Shown here: in pieces, positions 54,059 through 61,141 of the stretch | Numbering within the stretch: the stretch's first letter is position 1 | Layout of the letters: every line of letters starts with the position of its first letter | From: JAEXOD01 sp964652025 | GTDB taxonomy: Bacteria > Bacteroidota > Ignavibacteria > Ignavibacteriales > Melioribacteraceae | Length of the DNA stretch: 64,000 bases | Assembly: GCA_964652025.1 (NCBI GenBank) | Contig: CAZYZX010000003.1 | Location: forward strand, 186,001 to 250,000 | Direction: 5' to 3' | Translations under genes and position numbers: made by a program | The notes under the pieces: generated by a model | Databases searched by the model: none | The model's input: the letters and a program-made list of their open reading frames with translations, nothing else | What the model was told of the DNA's origin: nothing

Positions 54059-55626
54059 CGTTTGTTCAACGTATCTTTATTAATCGTATAGTTAATTATA
54101 AATGTATAAGCCGTCTTTTCTCTAATTGGTTCGTGCAACATATTTTGTAAAATGGCATTACTATTCTGCTCTACAAATTGAGTAACTGGTAAACGGCTTA
54201 AAGTAATACCAGTAATAACAATATTATTGGTGTTTTTAGCATCAAATTTAGTAAACCAAAAATTGCGCCTTCTTTCTATAAATTGGGCAATATTACTTAT
54301 CTCGTTATTCCAAATTTCTGTCCCTTTCATTGCACTATCTAACAAAGCGGTTGTTTTATCAAATTCTGCTATTCTTTTTTCTAATGGGGCTATTTGATTT
54401 ATAATATTTTCATTTTCTAATTCAATTTGTTTTAGTTTCTTTATCTCAACATCTAGCTCTGAAATTGTTTTAAAGTTGGTTAATATTTTAACTGTAAAAT
54501 AAAATGTAGCAGCAAATAACAAGGGTAACATTGCATAACTATGCCAACTAAATTGGAAAAACTTTTGATTTTCTTTTATCTTTTTGGGTAAAATTAAAAT
54601 CCCTTTTAAACGCTTTTCTTGCTCTTCAAAATACTCGTAAGCTGCAGCTAATAAAAATGTAAAAGCACTTAAGTTTTCTTTTGCATCTTCATTTAGCAGC
54701 TCTGTATCGAACATACCAAATTCTAAATTTATAACATTAGCTTCTGGAAAAGTACCATAAAACGAAAGCAATAAGTTTTCGGAATTATCATCTCCACAAA
54801 GAACAACATTATCTAAACGGGGAATATTTCCGTTTTCCATTTCTAATAATATTTTAGAAAAATATACATCATATGTATGTAAGTTTTTAGTGCCTAAATC
54901 TAATGTAGCGCCAATATGAACTAAATTATACCCTTCTAAAAATAATAAACGGCTAAATTCTTTACCCGTATAAATAACCAAAGTATAATCTTCTGGGAAA
55001 AATTTTGTAGTCTGTTTAACGTAATTAACTAAAGCTATTTCTGCGCTTTTTATTCCCGCTATTTTATAATATCTACGTTTATTCTTTTTGGCAAGGTTAT
55101 CTATAAATGTAACTGATGGTACTTCTGTTTCTAGATAGGCAATGCAATTAGTTTTTTCTCCAAATTGCACATAATCAAATAAATCTGAACTTACATTAAC
55201 CCCCTTAATATTTAATAATTCTGTTGTAACTATATTGTTAAAATTTTTATCTTTGGGTAGTGATAACTTATCTGTTAAATAATAGCCAATTGCTGGGTCA
55301 CAAGCAATTGGTAAAAAGCTAAAATTACTAAGTTTAAATTCCCTTAAAGCAGCCGCTATTATTTCTATACTATTTGCTCCCGCATCTTCTGGCGCACTTA
55401 TATCAGTTTCTAAACCTTCAACAGATATATCATCAGAATCACTTAATGGCATTTGGTCTATAATCTTAACTTTGTCTTCATTTTCTTTTTTAACTTCAAT
55501 ATTTTTTGCGTATTCTGGATTATCTGATGATACAATTTTTAAAATTTTCATTTTACCGTTTTCATTTGTTAAAACGGCAGCTTTAGTTTCAGAACCTTCT
55601 GTAAATACACTTATAACGGCTTTCAT
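54055..55626 (-). CDS. PilM-PilN fusion, pilus alignment protein
   Basis: The 523-residue chain joins an actin-like cytoplasmic part (about 1-350) to a PilN part. The PilN part has a membrane helix (about 368-388), a coiled coil (390-430) and a C-terminal fold (440-523, ITGITLSRLPVTQF). The PilM part has weak nucleotide-binding motifs (VISVFTEGSETKAAVL at the start, YTGKEFSRLLFLEG near 220), so ATP binding is uncertain. By family knowledge PilM binds the N-terminus of PilN; here the two are covalently linked. It starts at the stop of the PilT-like gene with a one-base overlap, and its stop overlaps the PilO-P gene. Confidence 0.82.
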   Translation of the reverse strand: MKAVISVFTEGSETKAAVLTNENGKMKILKIVSSDNPEYAKNIEVKKENEDKVKIIDQMPLSDSDDISVEGLETDISAPEDAGANSIEIIAAALREFKLSNFSFLPIACDPAIGYYLTDKLSLPKDKNFNNIVTTELLNIKGVNVSSDLFDYVQFGEKTNCIAYLETEVPSVTFIDNLAKKNKRRYYKIAGIKSAEIALVNYVKQTTKFFPEDYTLVIYTGKEFSRLLFLEGYNLVHIGATLDLGTKNLHTYDVYFSKILLEMENGNIPRLDNVVLCGDDNSENLLLSFYGTFPEANVINLEFGMFDTELLNEDAKENLSAFTFLLAAAYEYFEEQEKRLKGILILPKKIKENQKFFQFSWHSYAMLPLLFAATFYFTVKILTNFKTISELDVEIKKLKQIELENENIINQIAPLEKRIAEFDKTTALLDSAMKGTEIWNNEISNIAQFIERRRNFWFTKFDAKNTNNIVITGITLSRLPVTQFVEQNSNAILQNMLHEPIREKTAYTFIINYTINKDTLNKR

Positions 55627-56852
55627 TATACTGCCTTAATTATTTGGGACATTCTTGTTTTATTATTTGCGTATGCCATAGCATTTTCTAATGATATTTT
55701 TTTTGCTCTGTATAATCTTAGCAAATCTTGTTCCATAGTTATCATTCCCTGCTGCGCACCTTGATTTATCATCATATATATTTCACTTGTGTTGTTATTT
55801 TTAATCGCAGCTCTAACAGATGGCGTAACAATTAATACCTCTTTTGCAAGAACACGTTTACCATCTAAACTTGGAACTAATTTTTGGCTAACTACAGAAA
55901 TTAATACATCTGCCAATCGATTCCTCACGCGCTCTTGCTCAACTGGGTTTACTTCTGCTATAATTCTATCGATGGACTCTACGGCACTTGATGTGTGAAG
56001 TGTGGAAAATACTTTATGACCGGTATCTGTAACCTCTAATGCGGCTAATATTGTATCTGGGTCTCGCATTTCTCCTATTACTATAATATCTGGGTCTTGG
56101 CGCAAAGATTGTATTACCCCTTCCTTAAACGAATGTACATCTCTACCTACCTCGCGATGGCGTATTAAAGATACATTAGACTGGTGCACATACTCTATTG
56201 GTGCCGCTATAATAACAATATGTGCAGGGTCAAATTTGTTATGATAATCGATTATTGAGTCTAATGTACTAGATTTTCCACTTCCGGTAATTCCTGTTAT
56301 TAAAGAAAGACCAAATTTTATGTAATTATGGCTCATCGATTGAAGCGCAAATGGATGAAATTCCAAATTATCAATTGGTCTAACTGTTGCAGATATTGCA
56401 CGCAAGTTTAATGCTACAGAATCCAAATCGAAATAAGCATCTGCACGAAATCTTACATCTTTATTTATCTTTTCATACTTAAAAGTATAACTAAAATCTA
56501 AATTACGGTTATCCCGCAAAAAATATGCTTGATTTTGATTTAATACCGAAATTATTAAAATATTGGTCTCATCTAAATCAAGTTTTAGTAATTCATTAAC
56601 ACGCGCCTTTTTGCCAAAAATTCTAAACCAAACGTAACCTTCGCAACCATGTCCTCCAATTTCAACGTCGCTTGCCTGCTTTTCTATCATCAGTTGCAAA
56701 ATATAATTAAAATAGTTAATCAATACCATTTGGTGTGAGTTTGGAAGCTTTGTAATATTATTTATTACAAAATTTACTCGTTCCGGTCCCATTATTATGG
56801 TAGGAATTTGCCTAGCAAAATTACTTAAAATACCTTTTACGTCTTCAAACAT
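55626..56852 (-). CDS. pilT: PilT/PilU-like pilus retraction ATPase
   Basis: The 408 residues include the PAS-like N-terminal part and a RecA-like motor. Walker A is GITGSGKSS (about 191-199). The Asp box includes RADAYFDLDSVALNLRAI (about 133-150), Walker B is DIIVIGEMRDPDTI and the His box is GHKVFSTLHTSSAVESIDR. The AIRNLIRE-type C-terminal motif of PilT is not seen (it reads IKNNNTSEIYMMINQGAQQGM). There is no zinc motif. It should depolymerise pili and give twitching force. It lies 20 bases after the PilB-type gene and shares one base with the next gene. Confidence 0.92.
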   Translation of the reverse strand: MFEDVKGILSNFARQIPTIIMGPERVNFVINNITKLPNSHQMVLINYFNYILQLMIEKQASDVEIGGHGCEGYVWFRIFGKKARVNELLKLDLDETNILIISVLNQNQAYFLRDNRNLDFSYTFKYEKINKDVRFRADAYFDLDSVALNLRAISATVRPIDNLEFHPFALQSMSHNYIKFGLSLITGITGSGKSSTLDSIIDYHNKFDPAHIVIIAAPIEYVHQSNVSLIRHREVGRDVHSFKEGVIQSLRQDPDIIVIGEMRDPDTILAALEVTDTGHKVFSTLHTSSAVESIDRIIAEVNPVEQERVRNRLADVLISVVSQKLVPSLDGKRVLAKEVLIVTPSVRAAIKNNNTSEIYMMINQGAQQGMITMEQDLLRLYRAKKISLENAMAYANNKTRMSQIIKAV

Positions 56853-56872
56853 TTATATACTCAAAAAAAAAA

Positions 56873-58660
56873 TTATTCGTCCATAGTAGCAGCAAAAACT
56901 TCTGCAAATGTGGTTAAGCCTAACTTAACTTTTTCTAAACCAGCTTCACGCAAATTTAATGTTCCATCTGCTTTAGCTTGCCTTCTTATAGCTTCCTCGT
57001 CTACTTCTTCACCGCTTTTAACAATTATTTCTCTAATCTTTTTTGTAAAATAAAGTGCTTCGTGAATAGCTAAACGCCCTTTATAGCCGGTATTGTTACA
57101 CTTGGGGCAGCCACCGGGCTCGTATATTTCATACTGCTTCCATTCGTCTATATTCAAGCCGGCATTTTTAAAAAATGCCTCATCAAAACTTGTAACCCGT
57201 TTTTTGCAGTCACATAATTTTCTAATTAATCTTTGTGCAACAATAATATTTATTGCATAAGCAATTAAAAATGGTTCAACACCCATTTTATATAAACGAG
57301 CTACAGCACTTGGTGCATCGTTTGTGTGAAGTGTGGAAAATGTTAAGTGACCTGTGTTTGCAAGCTTAATAGCTGTTTCGGCTGTCTCTTTATCGCGCAT
57401 TTCTCCTACTAACACAATATCTGGGTCGTGACGCAATATTGCCCTTATAGCTTGCTCAAAATTCATTTTATGACCAATTTTTAACTGCCTTGCACCTTCT
57501 ATTACGTATTCTACTGGGTCTTCTACTGTAAGCACATTTTTAGTTGGATTGATTACCTGATATAAAGCTGCAACAAGTGTTGTACTTTTACCACTTCCCG
57601 TAGGACCCGTTAAAATTACCATCCCTTGTGGTTGATTTATTGCTTTTACAAATGCACTTTGTGCATATCCAACTAAACCTAATTTACTTAAATCTTTTAT
57701 AACCTTTCTATCATCCAAAATTCTTATTACAATACTTTCAAACTTATTTTTTAATTCCGTACCAACCATAGGTAAAACGGAAACACGAAATCGGATAATA
57801 TGTCCGTCAATTTCCCTTTGAATAAAACCGTCCTGTGCTTTTTCCCTCTCAAATCTATCCATTCCTTTGCTTCTATCTTTAACCACTGCCATAACTGCTT
57901 CCGGCAATGTATTTTCTTGTACATGCCACAATTGCAACTTGCCATCTATTCTAAAATGTATTTCAGTACGTGTGCTAGATTTTGGCACTAAGTGTATATC
58001 ACTTACGCCTCTTCTAACCCCTTCTACTAATGCACCTTCTATTAAATTTATTAATGCACTTTTATTTATTTCCGCATCAAGTTCTTCTTCGTTTAGCGAT
58101 GTATCATCTACTTCTACCGAAATTTCCTCGCCCGCTTCTTCTATCATCTTTAAAAATTCATTCTCAGGTGGGAACAATATTGTTATCAATTTCTCATAAT
58201 CCCTTAAACGCATAAAAATAATTTCATATTTTTTTGCATTTAAGGAATATGCAATTTTAGAAAGCGCTTTATCTGTTGGATCTGTTGCAGCTAAAATTAA
58301 TTTATCTTTTATCTTATCATCATATTTATATGGAATTACCTTATGCTTTAATAAAACTTGTTTTACTTCTTCACCTTGTGCATTAATTAGCTGTTTTATC
58401 TCTTCTTTTTGCTTATCACTAATTTGGTCTACTTGAATATTAAGCTCTCTAAATGCATATAATATAGCCACTTCTCTAAAAATTGCATCATGGTCAAAGC
58501 CTAAGTCTTGCACTAAAATTTGAGCTAAATTACGCTTAACTTTATTATTTTCCGATTGCTTAATTTGCAAAGCTTTTTCTAAAGTTTTAACGTCAATAAT
58601 TCCCTTTTTTAGCAACAAATAGCCAATCTTATCCGTAAGCTCAAGATGATTTTCTAACAT
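56873..58660 (-). CDS. pilB: PilB/GspE-type pilus assembly ATPase
   Basis: The 595-residue assembly motor has an N-terminal MshEN-like domain (about 1-165, LLLKKGIIDVKTLEKAL). MshEN domains can bind cyclic di-GMP in other proteins. Walker A is GPTGSGKSTTL (about 353-360), Walker B is DIVLVGEMRDKETAE, the His box is GHLTFSTLHTNDAPSAVARL and a zinc-binding tetracysteine module (CDC and CPKC) lies near 480-525. It hydrolyses ATP to push pilin subunits into the fibre. It begins four bases after the pilC stop. The motor pair PilB-PilT shows this is a dynamic type IV pilus rather than a plain type II secretion system. Confidence 0.95.
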   Translation of the reverse strand: MLENHLELTDKIGYLLLKKGIIDVKTLEKALQIKQSENNKVKRNLAQILVQDLGFDHDAIFREVAILYAFRELNIQVDQISDKQKEEIKQLINAQGEEVKQVLLKHKVIPYKYDDKIKDKLILAATDPTDKALSKIAYSLNAKKYEIIFMRLRDYEKLITILFPPENEFLKMIEEAGEEISVEVDDTSLNEEELDAEINKSALINLIEGALVEGVRRGVSDIHLVPKSSTRTEIHFRIDGKLQLWHVQENTLPEAVMAVVKDRSKGMDRFEREKAQDGFIQREIDGHIIRFRVSVLPMVGTELKNKFESIVIRILDDRKVIKDLSKLGLVGYAQSAFVKAINQPQGMVILTGPTGSGKSTTLVAALYQVINPTKNVLTVEDPVEYVIEGARQLKIGHKMNFEQAIRAILRHDPDIVLVGEMRDKETAETAIKLANTGHLTFSTLHTNDAPSAVARLYKMGVEPFLIAYAINIIVAQRLIRKLCDCKKRVTSFDEAFFKNAGLNIDEWKQYEIYEPGGCPKCNNTGYKGRLAIHEALYFTKKIREIIVKSGEEVDEEAIRRQAKADGTLNLREAGLEKVKLGLTTFAEVFAATMDE

Positions 58661-58664
58661 AATA

Positions 58665-60032
58665 TCACCGGTAAATTAAATTTAATATAAATTGCATTGT
58701 TGGCGGTTTAGGACTTATAGTTGCCGTTTCTGCAGAAACTAAAGTTAATGCAATCATTACAATCATTATAATCATTGCAATTGTAACTTGAATAAGCTCG
58801 ATTACATTTTTAAGCCTAAAAACCGTTTCACTTTCGTAATAATTTGCAAGTTGTTTAGCAGTGTTTTTAATTGTTCCTGTTTCTTCTCCACTATGGAATC
58901 GAGAAATTGCAGTATCGGTAAATACTCCTGTTGCTTCAAATGCGTCTGTTATCCCTGTTCCTTTTTTTATCATTAGTGGTATGGCAATAGTTTTTATTCT
59001 ATTTTCAAAATAACTATTACCGCTTGCCTCTGCTGCAATTCTTATTGGCTCTATACTTTCCGCAGAGCCACTATACAAAGTGTAAAACACTCTGCAAAAA
59101 ACTTCTATTAAAGTTTTGTGCACTAACGAGCCAATAATTGGAATTCTAAGAATCATTTTATCTATAAAATAAGAACCATTTTTAGTTTTGCTCCATCGCC
59201 AAAAAACAATAGGAGGAACAAAAAACACAATTGCAACTAATAAAGTGTTATTCATTAAAAAATCGCTAAAAGAAAGTGTGGCAGCAGTAAGTGGTGGGAG
59301 CTCGATTTTAAACTTTTGGAACAGTTTAGCGGTTTCTGGGAAAATATACCCCACATAAAAAAGAACAGCAATAAAAAGAACAAAAAGAGTTACCATAGGT
59401 GTTATTAGTGCACTTTTTAAATCTTTTTTAAATTGTTGTTGTCTTTCTAAAAATTTTGCAGTTGCTTTATAAATTTCTGCCATATTACCGCTTTTAGCAG
59501 CTAACCCAAGCATGTAAGCAGTAAATTTACCAAACACACCTTGATATCTTAAAAATACTTCCTCACTATCTGCACCTTTTTTAAGCTCGTTATTTATCTG
59601 CTTTAATGTTTCCTTTAATGTTTTATTTTGAATGTCATTTATTAACAAGGTTAAAATTTCGCTATAAGGTAACTTTTGCTCAAGTAGCTCCGCACTAATT
59701 TTTACAAACGAAACGATATCTTGCATCGGCGGCTTTAAATTAAAGTCTAATAATTTTTTATTAACAGAAATTACCGTATAGCCAAGTTTTTGTAATGCTT
59801 TTTCTACTTCTTCTTTGTTAAAAGCACGCTGCTCGCCAGTAGTTGGTTTTTCATTCCCCTTACGTATCTTAAATAAGTATGTGGATTTTTTTTCAATCGA
59901 TTTTAAGGTTAATCCATGTTTTTGAACTAAAGCATTAATTTTTGCTTTCCCTTCGCTGTTTGTTGCAGCATTAACGGTTCCACTTATAACTTGTCCATTA
60001 GGTTTTAATGCAGTAAATCTTAGTTCAACCAT
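58665..60032 (-). CDS. pilC: PilC/GspF inner-membrane platform protein
   Basis: The 455 residues start with a ~95-residue extra region (RFTALKPNGQVISGTVNAAT). Two T2SSF domains follow: one at about 108-230 with LLEQKLPYSEILTLLINDI, the other at about 310-430 with RVFYTLYSGSAESIEPIRIA. Hydrophobic helices lie near 210-230, 250-275 and 415-440. It is the platform that couples PilB or PilT motion to pilin insertion. It is separated from the upstream pilin gene by 80 bases that contain a terminator hairpin, so machinery genes should be expressed at a lower level than pilin. A TGGTTGAAC-like start context is clear at 60032. Confidence 0.93.
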   Translation of the reverse strand: MVELRFTALKPNGQVISGTVNAATNSEGKAKINALVQKHGLTLKSIEKKSTYLFKIRKGNEKPTTGEQRAFNKEEVEKALQKLGYTVISVNKKLLDFNLKPPMQDIVSFVKISAELLEQKLPYSEILTLLINDIQNKTLKETLKQINNELKKGADSEEVFLRYQGVFGKFTAYMLGLAAKSGNMAEIYKATAKFLERQQQFKKDLKSALITPMVTLFVLFIAVLFYVGYIFPETAKLFQKFKIELPPLTAATLSFSDFLMNNTLLVAIVFFVPPIVFWRWSKTKNGSYFIDKMILRIPIIGSLVHKTLIEVFCRVFYTLYSGSAESIEPIRIAAEASGNSYFENRIKTIAIPLMIKKGTGITDAFEATGVFTDTAISRFHSGEETGTIKNTAKQLANYYESETVFRLKNVIELIQVTIAMIIMIVMIALTLVSAETATISPKPPTMQFILNLIYR

Positions 60033-60055
60033 TATTTTACCTTAATTATATAAAT

Positions 60056-60084
60056 AGAAAAAGCCGGCAAATTTTTACCGGCTT
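60056..60084 (-). terminator. Intercistronic terminator between pilin and pilC
   Basis: The stem AAGCCGG/CCGGCTT (60061-60067 with 60078-60084) has a 10-base A/T loop and is followed on the minus strand by TTTTTCTATTT. It lies between the pilin stop (60113) and the pilC start (60032). It is probably partial, so most transcripts end after pilin while some read through. Confidence 0.75.
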
Positions 60085-60112
60085 AAATATAATAAATTTT
60101 TTATAAAAAAAC

Positions 60113-60496
60113 TTAGTTATCAATTGTAGTTGTAACACTTGTTGGTGTAACTGTCATTGTAACTTGTACTGGATTAGTTCCATCATTACCCGTTTCTGTT
60201 CCAACACCTACTATTTGTACTGATTGAGCTGCTACTGTTGCTGTGTAAACACCGTTTGGTGTGGTATCTAATGTGGCTGGAATTGCCCATCCGGTAAATG
60301 TGTTTCCACCACCGCCTAAAGCTGTTGGTTTTCTGTAAAATTGCTGTGCATTAGATGATAGGTTTGTTAAGTCTGATACTACTGCATCTCTGTTAGCATT
60401 GCTGCTGCTTGCCGTAAATACGTTAATTCCTACTACTACGGCTATACCTACTATGATAACGCCCAAAACGATAAGTAATAATTGTTGTTGACCCAT
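60113..60496 (-). CDS. Major pilin-like protein with two-residue leader
   Basis: The 127-residue protein begins MG-QQQLLLIVLGVIIVGIAVVVGI. This is a pilin-like hydrophobic helix with Gly at the usual -1 site but a leader of only two residues, no Phe/Met at +1 and no Glu at +5. After the helix come an amphipathic stretch and a GGGG turn (61-64) with Trp70, then a Thr/Val-rich beta region (75-127). An AGGAG site lies seven bases before the ATG, and a terminator follows, so high expression is likely. It is encoded just before pilC, pilB and pilT. It is probably the main fibre subunit. No prepilin peptidase gene is in the window. Confidence 0.82.
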   Translation of the reverse strand: MGQQQLLLIVLGVIIVGIAVVVGINVFTASSSNANRDAVVSDLTNLSSNAQQFYRKPTALGGGGNTFTGWAIPATLDTTPNGVYTATVAAQSVQIVGVGTETGNDGTNPVQVTMTVTPTSVTTTIDN

Positions 60497-60621
60497 TGTG
60501 AACTCCTGTTTGTTGTTGTTAATTATTGTTTTAGTTTATTAATTATAAGAAATTTTTGTGCCAAACTTTTTTTACTGTTTTATCCTTTATTATCGCTTTT
60601 TTTATTTACTTTTAGTATGTA

Positions 60622-60640
60622 ACATGTAATTTTTACATGT
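60622..60640. promoter_or_regulatory. Inverted repeat between the two pilin genes
   Basis: A perfect 8-bp inverted repeat, ACATGTAA/TTACATGT with a 3-base spacer, lies 12 bases past the stop of the upstream pilin and 125 bases before the major pilin start. No T-run follows on the minus strand, so it looks more like an operator or processing hairpin than a terminator. Confidence 0.45.
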
Positions 60641-60651
60641 AAAAATAACTT

Positions 60652-61041
60652 TTAATGTATTATAGAAATTTGAAAACTTCTTGGTAAAATCTTAATTTTA
60701 ACTGATACCGAGTCTCCTGCTGTAACTTCTTCGTTACCAATTGCGGTTACCTCTACATACTCATTTGGACGTGAAAAATCGCTAATTTCAAATCTACCAT
60801 TAGCATTTACCTTTAATTCATTGGGTATTTGCCAACCTAAAAAGCTTCTGCCTCCACCTCCCATCGCCTTTGGTCTACTATAATATTGCTGCGCTAAACC
60901 ACTTAAATTTACACAATCTGTTATTAAATTATCCCGCTTTGTATCTATCGCGTGGCTTCTAAACATATTGATCCCTATTATTATGGCTAAACCCACTATC
61001 AATATGCCTACTACTATTAATAATAGTTGTTGCTGTCCCAC
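60652..61041 (-). CDS. Second pilin-like protein (paralogue, GTG start)
   Basis: The 129-residue product starts at a GTG, with AAGGAAAAAACA upstream. The first 73 residues align without gaps to the major pilin-like protein: MGQQQLLLIV, helix to about 27, QQYYSRPKAM, GGGG at 61-64, Trp70 and IP at 72-73. It has the same two-residue leader and lacks Glu5. After residue 75 the two proteins diverge; this one has more charged residues and a Cys at 43. The weaker start codon and lack of its own terminator suggest lower expression, as for a minor or tip pilin (inference). It is the first gene of the pilus operon. Confidence 0.8.
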   Translation of the reverse strand: MGQQQLLLIVVGILIVGLAIIIGINMFRSHAIDTKRDNLITDCVNLSGLAQQYYSRPKAMGGGGRSFLGWQIPNELKVNANGRFEISDFSRPNEYVEVTAIGNEEVTAGDSVSVKIKILPRSFQISIIH

Positions 61042-61141
61042 TGTTTTTTCCTTTTTTCTTTAAAACTTAGCAAAAATTAAACCAGATAATTTTTTATTTT
61101 TATTTTTTTAATTATTTTATATTAAATAAATTTTAAGTTCA

